Shown here: one piece after another, positions 1-7,887 of the stretch
How the letters are laid out: each line of letters begins with the position of its first letter
Position numbering within the stretch: the first letter of the stretch is position 1
Origin: Actinophytocola sp.
GTDB taxonomy: Bacteria; Actinomycetota; Actinomycetes; Mycobacteriales; Pseudonocardiaceae
Assembly (NCBI GenBank): GCA_009379975.1
Contig: WHSS01000023.1
Span: forward strand, 1 to 35,572
Direction: 5' to 3'
DNA length: 35,572 nt
The notes under the pieces: generated by a model
The model's input: the letters and a program-made list of their open reading frames with translations, nothing else
Databases searched by the model: none
Told to the model about the DNA's origin: nothing
Translations under genes and position numbers: made by a program

Positions 1-150
1 CAGCCGTACCCTGGCCCGGATGCCACCCAGGTCTTCCAGGGCGATCCCGCGCGAGGTGCGTTCAGCCTCGGTCACGATCTGTTTCGAGATGATGTGGTTG
101 ACGTTCGCCGCGTGCCGCTGCTCCTTGCGGCGCCGGTTCTTCAACCGCCG
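1..150 (-). pseudogene. TnpB (IS605 OrfB-type) remnant, cut by window edge
   Basis: On the minus strand this reads through a stretch with NRRRKEQRHAANVNHIISKQ followed by IVTEAERTSRGIALEDLGGI, which is the conserved segment of IS605/IS607 OrfB (TnpB) proteins just before the second RuvC acidic residue (the Glu of ALEDL). The frame is closed upstream by TAG at 151-153. In the same frame beyond that stop there is a short run from an ATG at 211-213 that does not look like TnpB. So the copy has lost its N-terminal half, and its C-terminal half lies outside the window or is lost. It is a decayed transposon fragment, not a working nuclease. The family is clear; the exact IS type is not. Confidence 0.75.
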
Positions 151-204
151 CTAGTTAGTGATCCTGTCTGCTTCTGACTCGTAGTCGATCAGGGTTCCAG
201 AGTC

Positions 205-344
205 GGCAGACATGCCCTGCAATCCTTGCTCTCGCCGAGAGCGACGGCGTCTGGAATGCGACTGGCTGGGCAGTGCGCACCAGCAACCCGTCCGGTTCCA
301 AGGCTCAGGTTCAGGCGTACGTTACGTGCGCTCTGGCGGGCTGA
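205..344 (+). pseudogene. C-terminal remnant of a secreted protein
   Basis: The plus strand codes for TCPAILALAESDGVW, then NATGWAVRTSNPSGS and KAQVQAYVTCALAG, ending at TGA 342-344. This resembles the C-terminal repeat of secreted actinobacterial proteins with a Cys-Pro-Ala start, a Gly-Trp-x-Val core and a closing YVTCA. No start codon or signal peptide remains, because the upstream sequence is joined to TnpB-like DNA. It is read as the tail of a disrupted gene whose function is unknown. Resemblance is by motif only. Confidence 0.45.
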
Positions 345-360
345 TACCGCACCACGCGCG

Positions 361-386
361 AGGCCCCGTCCTCATGGACGGGGCCT
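361..386. terminator. Strong hairpin, probable bidirectional terminator
   Basis: An 11-bp perfect stem (AGGCCCCGTCC / GGACGGGGCCT) with a TCAT loop lies between the secreted-protein remnant (plus) and the SDR gene (minus), five bases from the SDR stop. It is followed by TTCG on the plus strand. There is no long T-tract, as is usual in actinomycete terminators. Confidence 0.7.
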
Positions 387-390
387 TTCG

Positions 391-1149
391 CTACGGCATC
401 TCCTCGTCCCGGAAGTCTTCCCAGGTTCGCTTACCCGCGGTGGCGTCAAGCGATAAGTTCTCACCCGCCCGGTACGCCCGGCCGGCCTTCCCGGGCATCC
501 GGACCGGCATCAGCAACCGGCGCTTGCCGCGCGCAGCCAAGTAACCGCGGATCAGCTCGTCCATCCCGTACACCTTCGGCCCGGCAAGGTCGGGCACCAG
601 GCCTGCCGGCTTGCCGAGCGCGAGTTCCACCAGCCGAGCCGCCACGTCGCCAGGATCGACCGGCTGGAACCGAAGCCCGCCCGGGACCGGGATCACCGGC
701 AGCTTCGCCATCTTCTCCACCACGGTCAGCACCAGGGTATGGAACTGCGCGGCGCGCAGCGTCGTCCACGGCAGGCCGGAGCCTCCCACCGCCTGCTCCG
801 CGCCCAGCTTGGACTTGAAGTAACCCAGCGGGACGCTGTCCGCCCCGATGACGGAGATGTACACCACGTGCCGGGTACCGGCCGGCACCGCCGCCCGCAC
901 CAGGTTCCGGGTCGCCTCATCATCGCCTTTGGGGCCGCCGGCGAGGTGCACGATGATCTCGGCGCCGTCTATCGCGCGCTCGATCCCTTCGCCGGCGAGC
1001 AGGTCACCGGTCACGTACTCAACGCCGTCGGCGGGCTCGTGCTCGCGCCTGCTGAGCACCCGCACGGTGTGGCCGGCATCCCGCAGGAGTGGCAGCACCA
1101 GTCGGCCGAGCCTGCCGGTACCGCCGGTGAGCAGGATGGTTGGTGTCAC
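391..1149 (-). CDS. NAD(P)-binding atypical SDR / NmrA-like oxidoreductase
   Basis: The 252-residue protein opens with a Rossmann fold and the motif TGGTGRLG (about residues 8-15). It continues with GDL and HLAGG segments and a central YFKSKLGAEQAV stretch holding the Tyr-x-x-x-Lys pair, typical of atypical SDRs that bind NAD(P). The substrate is unknown. The start is GTG at 1147-1149, supported by GGAG six bases upstream. The gene is divergent from an ECF41-type sigma factor 70 bp away. Members of that sigma group are characteristically paired with an oxidoreductase, epimerase or carboxymuconolactone decarboxylase gene that they control. This makes the SDR the likely target of its neighbour (inference). 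Confidence 0.85.
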   Translation of the reverse strand: MTPTILLTGGTGRLGRLVLPLLRDAGHTVRVLSRREHEPADGVEYVTGDLLAGEGIERAIDGAEIIVHLAGGPKGDDEATRNLVRAAVPAGTRHVVYISVIGADSVPLGYFKSKLGAEQAVGGSGLPWTTLRAAQFHTLVLTVVEKMAKLPVIPVPGGLRFQPVDPGDVAARLVELALGKPAGLVPDLAGPKVYGMDELIRGYLAARGKRRLLMPVRMPGKAGRAYRAGENLSLDATAGKRTWEDFRDEEMP

Positions 1150-1219
1150 AATGATCTCCGCTTCGGCTGGGGTTTTCGTCTCTACTTCTTTGACACCCCG
1201 CGACGGAGGAATGTGACTG

Positions 1220-2101
1220 ATGGACGACGGCGCCTGGCTGCTTGAGAGATTCGAGGAACACCGAAAGCGCCTGCGAGCGGTGGCCTACCGGATGCTCGGC
1301 TCGGTGAATGAGGCCGATGACGCCGTGCAGGAAGCGTGGCTGCGCCTCCATCGCGCCGACACCAGCGAGGTGGCGAACCTTGCCGGGTGGTTGACCACTG
1401 TGGTGGCACGAATCTGCCTGAATATCCTGCGTGCCCGCGACTCAAGGCGCGAGGAGCCGCTCGGCGTGCACATGCCCGACCCGATCATCGACCGCGAGGA
1501 CGGCGCCGACCCCGAGCGGGAAGCGCTACTGGCCGATTCGGTCGGGTTGGCGCTGCTGGTGGTGCTCGACACGCTCACGCCTGCCGAGCGGCTCGCCTTC
1601 GTGCTGCACGACATGTTCGCCGTGCCGTTCGATGAGATCGCTCCGATGATCGAGCTGTCCCCGGCCGCGACCCGGCAACTGGCCAGCCGCGCCCGCCGCG
1701 TGCGCGGAACGGCGCCGATCCCGGACCCTGACCTGACGCGGCAACGCGACGTGGTCAACGCGTTCTTCGCCGCCGCCCGCGACGGTGACCTCGACGCGCT
1801 CGTCGCGGTGCTCGACCCCGATGTCCTGTTGCGGTCCGACGGTGGTGCGGCGCGCGCCCGCCAGACCGTGACGATCCGCGGCGCGAGCGATGTGGCCTCG
1901 CAGGCGATCACCTTCAGCCGCTTCGCGCCGTTCGTGCGGCCCGCGCTGATCAACGGGGCCGCCGGTGTCGTCGTCATCGCGGGCGGCCGGGTGTTGTCGG
2001 TGATGGGCTTCACCATCACGCGGGGAAGGATCGTCGCCATCGACGTGCTCGCCGACCCGGACCGCCTGCCCGGCCTCGATCTGGCGGCGCTGGTGCCGTG
2101 A
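1220..2101 (+). CDS. ECF41-type RNA polymerase sigma factor (SigJ-like)
   Basis: This 293-residue ECF sigma factor has a region 2 with AYRMLGSVNEADDAVQEAWL (about residues 20-40) and a region 4 with LTPAERLAFVLHDMF (about 120-135). It ends in a SnoaL-like domain (about 170-285), the hallmark of the ECF41 group, where the C-terminal domain replaces an anti-sigma factor. The group's linker motif (WLPEP) appears here as HMPDP near residue 85. The DGGGK motif appears as SDGGAA, and the NPDKL motif as DPDRL near the C-terminus. ATG 1220 is preceded by GGAGGA at 1205-1210. It is divergent from the SDR gene, the standard arrangement for this group. Promoter targets cannot be read reliably: a TGTCA occurs in the gap but no convincing partner box was seen. 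Confidence 0.9.
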   Translation: MDDGAWLLERFEEHRKRLRAVAYRMLGSVNEADDAVQEAWLRLHRADTSEVANLAGWLTTVVARICLNILRARDSRREEPLGVHMPDPIIDREDGADPEREALLADSVGLALLVVLDTLTPAERLAFVLHDMFAVPFDEIAPMIELSPAATRQLASRARRVRGTAPIPDPDLTRQRDVVNAFFAAARDGDLDALVAVLDPDVLLRSDGGAARARQTVTIRGASDVASQAITFSRFAPFVRPALINGAAGVVVIAGGRVLSVMGFTITRGRIVAIDVLADPDRLPGLDLAALVP

Positions 2102-2105
2102 TCAC

Positions 2106-2141
2106 GAGGCGTTTTGGTTGCCCTGGCAACCAAAACGCCTC
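2106..2141. terminator. Long perfect hairpin between convergent genes
   Basis: GAGGCGTTTTGGTTG and its exact complement CAACCAAAACGCCTC form a 15-bp stem, extendable by two more pairs, around CCCTGG. It lies four bases after the sigma-factor stop and 15 bases before the ndk stop, so it can terminate both convergent transcripts. The T-run inside the stem is unusual for the GC-rich surroundings. Confidence 0.75.
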
Positions 2142-2156
2142 ACGCGTCGGCGGGTC

Positions 2157-2564
2157 TCAGCCCTCGGGGAACCAGAGCTTGATCTCGCGCTCGGCCGACT
2201 CCGGCGAGTCCGAGCCGTGCACGATGTTGTTCTGCACCTCGAGCGCGAAGTCGCCGCGGATGCTGCCGGTGTTCGACTTGACCGGGTCGGTCGCGCCCGC
2301 GAGCTGCCGGAATCCCTCGACCGCGCGCGGCCCCTCGACGATGGCGGCGACGACGGGGCCCGAGGTGATGAACTCGAGCAGGTCGTTGAAGAACGGCTTG
2401 TCCTTGTGCTCGGCGTAGTGCTCAGATGCGAGCTCGTTGTCGACATCGCGCAACTGCAGCGCGGCGAGCTTGAGTCCCTTGCGTTCGATACGCGAGATGA
2501 CCTCGCCGACGAGACCCCTGGTGACACCGTCGGGCTTGACAAGGACGAGCGTGCGCTCACTCAC
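2157..2564 (-). CDS. ndk: Nucleoside diphosphate kinase
   Basis: The enzyme transfers the gamma phosphate of NTPs to NDPs through a phosphohistidine, balancing cellular nucleotide pools. The 135-residue protein has the family's usual length, starts [16 protein letters not shown] and carries the active-site motif NNIVHGSDS near residue 115. The GTG start at 2562-2564 is chosen because AGGAG lies 11 bases upstream and the next residues match the family start; the longer upstream frame reads into a transposon remnant. Order folC-DUF4233-ndk is conserved in actinobacteria, but here a mobile-element remnant separates ndk from DUF4233, so co-transcription may be altered. Confidence 0.97.
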   Translation of the reverse strand: MSERTLVLVKPDGVTRGLVGEVISRIERKGLKLAALQLRDVDNELASEHYAEHKDKPFFNDLLEFITSGPVVAAIVEGPRAVEGFRQLAGATDPVKSNTGSIRGDFALEVQNNIVHGSDSPESAEREIKLWFPEG

Positions 2565-2635
2565 GATGATCCGTACTCCTTCATGCGGGATGGCCTGCTC
2601 GCGCGTTCTCGCACGAGTGCGCTGCCAGCGTATTG

Positions 2636-2912
2636 ACATGCTCCCCGCCCTGAAGGACGGGGGTTCCCACGCGGCTCGCGCCGCGCTTCGATGGTTTCCC
2701 TCGCGGGTGCCACTGCTTCCTGCTTCAGCGACCACTGCCTCGTTCTCATGTGGTCTTACACGGTCTCCACAGGCTTGTTCGCCACCTTCGGTGGCGAGGT
2801 TCCCGCCTGCCCGGCGGTACCCGGCGGCTTGGACTGTACCCGTTCCACCGGCCGCTGCCCGGCCGACACACCGGGATCGGCCATCCCCGCCCTGAAGGAC
2901 GGGGCTTGCGCC
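2636..2912. mobile_element. Small IS200/IS605-derived element (deletion derivative)
   Basis: The 390-bp gap between DUF4233 and ndk holds two direct copies of the hairpin CCCCGCCCTGAAGGACGGGG, at about 2643-2662 and 2884-2903. The first sits in TATTGACATGCTCCCC, a context typical of the ends of IS200/IS605 elements in actinomycetes. Minus-strand frames between them give [28 protein letters not shown] and [11 protein letters not shown], which look like the tail of TnpB and the adjoining element end. No transposase domain remains. It reads as a non-autonomous, palindrome-ended derivative. The exact ends and any target motif were not resolved. Confidence 0.65.
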
Positions 2913-2956
2913 AATAGATGTCCGATCAAGGCCCATCGCACCGGCAGCGCGTGGTC

Positions 2957-3361
2957 CTACTGTTCCGGTTGCTCCTGCTGACTGGGAAGCCGCCCCTGGG
3001 CCATCCGCTTCGCGACGTCGCGACGCAGCCAGAACAGGTAGCCCCAGACGGCGAGGAAAAGCAGCCCGATGACGCCGACCGGCTTCGAACTGACGAAGAA
3101 CGCGATCAGCGCCACCTGCAACGCGATCACCACCGCCGTGATCCACGGCCTGCGCAGGAAGAAGCAGCAGGCGATCAGGGCGGCCACGACGGCCATCGCC
3201 GCCCAGCCCTGGCTACTGGTGATGCCCCCGCCGAGCCGCGCTATCACCGGCAGCGCGAGCGCCACCGTGATGGCTTCCATGATCAGCGTGCCCGCCATCA
3301 CGCCCCGGAACCCCTTCATCGGGTCCTTGCTGGGCACTCGCCCCTGCGTGCTCTCGGTCAT
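2957..3361 (-). CDS. DUF4233 membrane protein
   Basis: This 134-residue integral membrane protein has about four hydrophobic segments (about residues 20-42, 50-70, 74-90 and 93-112), a Lys/Arg-rich end ([10 protein letters not shown]) and a polar tail. It matches the DUF4233 family, found in actinobacteria between folC and ndk. Function is unknown. Its ATG (3359-3361) overlaps the folC stop in an ATGA junction, so it is translationally coupled to folC. Confidence 0.88.
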   Translation of the reverse strand: MTESTQGRVPSKDPMKGFRGVMAGTLIMEAITVALALPVIARLGGGITSSQGWAAMAVVAALIACCFFLRRPWITAVVIALQVALIAFFVSSKPVGVIGLLFLAVWGYLFWLRRDVAKRMAQGRLPSQQEQPEQ

Positions 3362-4914
3362 GCCGGCTCCATCCCGAACAGTGCGCGGGCCTCGCCCGCC
3401 GTGACGACCGATCCCGTGATCAGCACGCCACCACCGGAGATCGGTTCCTCGGGATCCCCGCTCTGCTCGGCGAGCGAGACCGCCGTCTCGACCGCGCTGT
3501 CCAGCCGCGGCTCGATGTGGACCCGCTCGTCACCGAAGATGGGTATCGCTACCTCGGCAAGCTCCTCGGCGGTCATGGTGCGGGGCGACGAGTTGCGGGT
3601 CACCACGATGTCGGACACCACCGGCTCGAGCGCCTCGAGGATGCCGCGAGCGTCCTTGTCCGCCATCACCGCGACCACCGCCGACAACCTGCGAAACGCG
3701 AACTCGGTATCGAGTGTCGTCGCCAGCGCACCGGCACCCGCCGGGTTGTGGGCCGAGTCGAGCAACACCGTCGGCGCGGCGCGCACTCGTTCCAGCCGCG
3801 CGGGAGCCGCCACCTCGGCGAACGCCTCACGCACGGCCTCGATGACGATCTGGCGGTCCTTGCCCGCGCCGAAGAACGCCTCCACTGTCGCGAGGGCGAG
3901 CGCCGCGTTGGCCGCCTGATGAGCGCCGTGCAGCGGCAGAAAGACGTCGTCGTACACGCCGCCGAGCCCCTGCAGCTTGAGCCGCTGCCCGCCGATGGCG
4001 ACCTCCCGTTCGAGCACCGCGAACTCGCTGCCCGCTCGCGCGACCGTGGCGTCCACCTCCACCGCGCGTTCCAGGATCACGCGCAGCACCTCGGGCGTCT
4101 GCTCGCCGATCACCGCCACGCTGCCCTGCTTGATGATGCCGGCCTTCTCCCGAGCGATCCCGGTGATGTCATCGCCCAGGTAGTCGGCGTGATCGAGGCT
4201 GATCGGGGTGATCGCGGCGACCTGCGCGTCGACGACATTGGTGGCGTCCCAGCTGCCACCCATGCCCACTTCGACGACGGCGACCTCGACCGGGGCATCG
4301 GCGAAAGCCGCGTAGGCCATCCCGGTCAGCACTTCGAACTTGGTCATCAGCGGCGCGCCGGGTTGGTTCGCGGCCGCGCCATCGACCAGTTCGATGAAGG
4401 GCGCGACGTCGCGGTAGATCTCGACGTACTTCGACGCGGCGATGGGTGCGCCGTCGACCGAGATGCGCTCGGTCACCAGTTGCAGATGCGGGCTGGTGTA
4501 GCGGCCGGTCCGCAGGCCCATTCTGGTGAGCAGCGCGTCGATCATGCGCGCCGTCGAGCCCTTGCCGTTGGTGCCCGCCACTTGCAGTACCGGATAGGTC
4601 GTCTGGGGCTCGCCGAGCAGGTTCAGCAGCGCCTTGATCCGGTCGAGCGACGGCGCGATCTTGGTCTCACCCCAGCGCTGGTCGAGCACCGCCTCGACCT
4701 CGCGCAACTCGGCGAGAGCTCGCGCCTGGACTTCCAGGTCCTCGACGACTTCCTCGTCGTCGTCCTCCGGCTCGGCATCCGGCAGCGGCCCTGCCACGAA
4801 GTTGTTCCTCGCGGTCAGCGCGGCGGGGTACTCGCTTTCCGACTCTTCGACGTCAGGCTCGAGCTCCCACGGTTCGTTCGCGCCCGATTCATCGTCGTAT
4901 TCATCCCGCTCCAC
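3358..4914 (-). CDS. folC: Bifunctional dihydrofolate / folylpolyglutamate synthase
   Basis: FolC adds glutamate to dihydropteroate and folates in the cytosol. The Mur-ligase-type P-loop GTNGKGST lies near residue 125, followed by YTSPHL, the catalytic-centre EVGMGGSWDATN and LDSAHNPAGA in the C-terminal domain. GTG at 4912-4914 is preferred as start because GGGAG precedes it by five bases; a GTG five codons upstream is possible. About 70 N-terminal residues before the conserved fold are very acidic (for example EPEDDDEEVVEDLEV) and probably disordered. The usual upstream neighbour valS is 8.4 kb away, with the regulator and liv cluster between them. Confidence 0.95.
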   Translation of the reverse strand: MERDEYDDESGANEPWELEPDVEESESEYPAALTARNNFVAGPLPDAEPEDDDEEVVEDLEVQARALAELREVEAVLDQRWGETKIAPSLDRIKALLNLLGEPQTTYPVLQVAGTNGKGSTARMIDALLTRMGLRTGRYTSPHLQLVTERISVDGAPIAASKYVEIYRDVAPFIELVDGAAANQPGAPLMTKFEVLTGMAYAAFADAPVEVAVVEVGMGGSWDATNVVDAQVAAITPISLDHADYLGDDITGIAREKAGIIKQGSVAVIGEQTPEVLRVILERAVEVDATVARAGSEFAVLEREVAIGGQRLKLQGLGGVYDDVFLPLHGAHQAANAALALATVEAFFGAGKDRQIVIEAVREAFAEVAAPARLERVRAAPTVLLDSAHNPAGAGALATTLDTEFAFRRLSAVVAVMADKDARGILEALEPVVSDIVVTRNSSPRTMTAEELAEVAIPIFGDERVHIEPRLDSAVETAVSLAEQSGDPEEPISGGGVLITGSVVTAGEARALFGMEPA

Positions 4915-4948
4915 GCATACTCCCAACACCGATACTGCGACGTGGGCG

Positions 4949-4954
4949 AGTCTA
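4949..4954 (-). promoter_or_regulatory. -10 box of the folC operon promoter
   Basis: TAGACT on the minus strand, 35 bases upstream of the folC GTG, matches the actinomycete -10 consensus. It would give a leader of about 27 nt that includes the GGGAG ribosome-binding site. No good -35 box was seen. Confidence 0.5.
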
Positions 4955-5037
4955 CGAGCGGGACCACCAGGCGCCTCGACCCCGGTAGGTGCGGGGTGGC
5001 GAGCCGAAGGCTAGGACGATGAGGTGGATGTCGCCAG

Positions 5038-5895
5038 CTACGGCAGCAGCCCGGCGTGCCTGGCCGCGACCACGGTTTCCACCCGGTTGCGCGCGCCGAG
5101 CTTGCGCATGGTGCTCCTGAGGTGCGTTTTCACCGTCGTGGGCAGGATACTCAGCTGCTCGGCGATCTCGGCGTTGGTATGACCGGCGGCGAGCTGGCCG
5201 AGCACGTCCGCCTCCCGCTTCGACAGCTGAACCATCGCCCTGGCCGTCCGGCCTGCCGCCCGGCCTGAGAGTCGATGGCTCAGGTTCACCACCCGCTCTC
5301 GCAAGCCCGGATCGTGCACCGCATCTGCGATGGCGACCAGTTCGGCGTTGACCTCGGCCAGTTCCGCCGCGGTCGGTAGCGCGAATGTCCGCTCGGCGAG
5401 CTCGGCTTTGATCGCCAGCAGCCGCTGCTGCACCTCCTCTTCGACCTGGATGTCGTGCGCCAACCGCCTGGCGATCACCGTCGCCGTCTCGACGGTGCGG
5501 TCGCCGAAGGTCATCTCGCCTCGCGTCGCGCCGTAGACCACCGCGCGGATCTTCCCCTTGACCAGCACCGGGAGTGCGATCGCGCTGCGCAGCCGATCCG
5601 CTTCCACCGCCCGGTCGAACTGATGGGTGATGGCGTTCGACCCGACGTAGTCCTCGACCGCGACCGGCCGCCGCTGTTGCATCGCGACACCGCCGAGCCC
5701 GATGCCGGGCCGGATGAGCGCACCGCGCAGCAGGTCGGAACCCAGGTTGTGCAACTCGCTCAGCACGAGACTGTTACCGCCCGCCGAGACCAGCCCGCCG
5801 AGGGAGGCGGAGAGCCCGTCCAACTGCGAGAGCTCCCGCAGGCTTCGTCGCAGGTGTCCCGTCACGGCCGTGTCTGCGGCCAGATCCGTCGTCAT
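5038..5895 (-). CDS. GAF-LuxR family transcriptional regulator
   Basis: The 285-residue protein has a GAF-like sensor region (about residues 25-150, with LRSAIALPVLVKGKIRAVVY), then a predicted helical linker. A LuxR-type helix-turn-helix follows at about 220-280 (LSKREADVLGQLAAGHTNAE, then IAEQLSILPTTVKTHL). There is no receiver domain, so it probably senses a ligand rather than a phosphate signal. It is divergent from livF with a 272-bp gap and is the obvious candidate to control the transporter-synthetase cluster, with the substrate or its CoA ester as a possible signal (inference). Confidence 0.88.
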   Translation of the reverse strand: MTTDLAADTAVTGHLRRSLRELSQLDGLSASLGGLVSAGGNSLVLSELHNLGSDLLRGALIRPGIGLGGVAMQQRRPVAVEDYVGSNAITHQFDRAVEADRLRSAIALPVLVKGKIRAVVYGATRGEMTFGDRTVETATVIARRLAHDIQVEEEVQQRLLAIKAELAERTFALPTAAELAEVNAELVAIADAVHDPGLRERVVNLSHRLSGRAAGRTARAMVQLSKREADVLGQLAAGHTNAEIAEQLSILPTTVKTHLRSTMRKLGARNRVETVVAARHAGLLP

Positions 5896-5935
5896 TCATG
5901 ACCTCCACGGCGGCTATTGGCAGGATCTTCCGGGT

Positions 5936-5947
5936 TACCGGCCGGTA
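5936..5947. promoter_or_regulatory. Candidate operator palindrome in the luxR-livF gap
   Basis: TACCGGCCGGTA is a perfect 12-bp palindrome about 40 bp upstream of the LuxR-type gene and 220 bp upstream of livF, in the 272-bp divergent gap 5896-6167. Its position suits a regulator site, but a GC-rich palindrome of this length can occur by chance. The rest of the gap shows no clear gene; promoter boxes were not resolved. Confidence 0.3.
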
Positions 5948-6167
5948 GGTCAATCCGACACCGCGTCGCCTTCGTCGGCTTTGCCCAAAAGAGAACACTC
6001 CTCCTATCGGATGAGGCGGAGGTCACATGGAGTGGTTGGCTTTGCGGTAGCCGCACCCAAACGCTTGATAACGAAAGCGACGCAGGCCTTGGCCAACGCC
6101 GCTTCGTGATCAATGCTCGTGGGTGTAGTGACCCAGTTCACAATCCGGTGGCGGACACGGAGGTCGG

Positions 6168-6953
6168 ATGCTCGCTGTACGCAACCTTGAGGTCGTTTAT
6201 AACGACGTAATCCTGGTGTTGCGGGGGGTCAGTGTCGACGTCGAAGAGGGCAAGATCGTCGCTTTGCTCGGCGCCAACGGCGCGGGAAAGACCACGTTGC
6301 TCCGGGCAATCTCCGGATTGCTCGACGTGCACGACGGTGAGGTCACCAAGGGTTCGGTGACGCTGGACGGCGAGCCGATCCATCGGCGCAACCCGGCCAA
6401 GATCGTCACCCTCGGCATCAAGCAGGTGCTGGAGGGCAGGCGGATCTTCGCCGAGCTCAACGTCGAGGAGAACCTCCGCACCGGCGCCCACACCAACACG
6501 AAGCAGCTGCGGTCGAACCTCGACCGCGTCTATGACCTGTTCCCGCTGCTCCGCGAACGCCAGAAGGGCACCGCCGGCTATCTCTCCGGCGGCGAGCAGC
6601 AGATGCTGGCCATGGGCAGGGCGCTGATGTCGAACCCGCGATACCTGCTGCTCGACGAGCCGAGCTTGGGCCTCGCGCCGTTGCTCGTGCAGCAGATCCG
6701 CGACCTCATCGTCGAGATCAACAAGCAGGGAACCACGGTGCTCCTTGTGGAACAGAACGCGACGATGGCCCTGTCCATCGCCGAACACGGCTACGTGATG
6801 GAGACCGGCAAGATCGTCATGGACAAGCCGGCGAAGGAACTCCTCGACGACTCCGACATCCGCGAGTTCTACCTCGGCCTCGGCGCCGAAGGCGCGGCGA
6901 AATCCTTCCGCGACGTCAAGCACTACAAGCGCAGGAAGCGGTGGTTGTCATGA
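6168..6953 (+). CDS. livF: Branched-chain-type ABC importer ATPase (LivF family)
   Basis: This 261-residue ATP-binding subunit has Walker A GANGAGKTT (residues 35-43), signature LSGGEQQ (about 140), Walker B YLLLDEPS (about 160) and the H-loop region VLLVEQN. QVLEGRRIF is typical of LivF. It works with LivG as the motor of a HAAT-type importer. The C-terminus carries a basic tail (KHYKRRKRWLS) beyond the usual LivF end. It is the first gene of the cluster, reading away from the LuxR-type regulator. The symbol marks the family; the substrate need not be an amino acid. Confidence 0.9.
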   Translation: MLAVRNLEVVYNDVILVLRGVSVDVEEGKIVALLGANGAGKTTLLRAISGLLDVHDGEVTKGSVTLDGEPIHRRNPAKIVTLGIKQVLEGRRIFAELNVEENLRTGAHTNTKQLRSNLDRVYDLFPLLRERQKGTAGYLSGGEQQMLAMGRALMSNPRYLLLDEPSLGLAPLLVQQIRDLIVEINKQGTTVLLVEQNATMALSIAEHGYVMETGKIVMDKPAKELLDDSDIREFYLGLGAEGAAKSFRDVKHYKRRKRWLS

Positions 6954-7074
6954 CAGCCCAATCCGGCTCCTCGACTCGGCCCAGCGAAGGCAGGGCCGAG
7001 CCCTGCCTGAGTGGTCGAAGCAGTGAGAAACGTGACCAAAGCGCCAGTTCAACGTCGAGGAGGCCGGAGATTTC

Positions 7075-7887
7075 ATGACAGCACAGCTGGCGGAAGATCT
7101 GGCCGCCCGGGAAGTCACCGACCCGATCCTGACCTTCACCGACGTGCACCTCTCCTTCGCGGGCGTCAAAGCCGTCAACGGGATCTCGTTCGAGGTCGGC
7201 ATGCGCGAGCTGTTCGCGATCATCGGCCCCAACGGGGCGGGCAAGACGTCCGTCTTCAACGTGCTCTCCGGGGTCTACCGGCCGGACGCGGGTCGCGTGG
7301 TCTTCAACGGCGTGGACATCATCGGCGTCCGGCCGCACCGGATCGCCGCCATGGGCATGTCTCGCACCTTTCAGAACATCGAGCTGTTCGCGAACCTGAC
7401 CGTGCTGGACAACCTGATGCTCGGCAGGCACAACCACCTGAAGTACGGCGCCGCGTCGGCCTTCGCCTGGCTGGGCAGGGCGCGCAACGCCGAACTGGCC
7501 AACCGCGCGGTCGCCGAGGACATCGTCGACTTCCTCGAACTGGAGCAGTGGCGGTTCTATCCGGTGGGGCTGCTGCCCTACGGAGTGCAGAAGCGCGTCG
7601 AGCTGGGGCGCGCCCTCGCCATGGAGCCGAAGCTTTTACTGCTCGACGAGCCGGTCGCCGGGATGAACCTTGAAGAAACCGAGGACATGGCGCGGTTCAT
7701 TCTCGATATCCGCGATGAGCTCGACATTCCGATGATCATGGTCGAGCACGACATGGGCCTGGTCATGGACCTGGCCGACCGGATCATGGCCGTCGACTTC
7801 GGCAAGGCGATCGCCACCGGCACGCCCACCGAGGTGCAGAACCACCCCGACGTCATCCACGCGTACCTCGGAGAGGAGGAGTCGTGA
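7075..7887 (+). CDS. livG: Branched-chain-type ABC importer ATPase (LivG family)
   Basis: The 270-residue second ATPase of the importer has Walker A GPNGAGKTS (residues 51-59), RTFQNIELF, an atypical ABC signature LPYGVQKRVE (about 166), Walker B LLLLDEPVAGMN and the H-loop IMVEHDM. LivG proteins commonly carry LPYG instead of LSGG here. The ATG follows a GAGG motif. A 121-bp stretch separates it from livF, and its stop overlaps the start of the acyl-CoA synthetase (GTGA), so the two are coupled. Confidence 0.92.
   Translation: MTAQLAEDLAAREVTDPILTFTDVHLSFAGVKAVNGISFEVGMRELFAIIGPNGAGKTSVFNVLSGVYRPDAGRVVFNGVDIIGVRPHRIAAMGMSRTFQNIELFANLTVLDNLMLGRHNHLKYGAASAFAWLGRARNAELANRAVAEDIVDFLELEQWRFYPVGLLPYGVQKRVELGRALAMEPKLLLLDEPVAGMNLEETEDMARFILDIRDELDIPMIMVEHDMGLVMDLADRIMAVDFGKAIATGTPTEVQNHPDVIHAYLGEEES

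Noticed and set aside
2157-3146. Ndk with a 190-residue N-terminal extension
   Set aside because: The extension is encoded by the IS605-derived element; the family start with its ribosome-binding site is at 2564.
3517-5022. 501-codon open frame antisense to folC
   Set aside because: FolC on the other strand has full motif support; this frame is Arg/His/Gly-rich without a domain.
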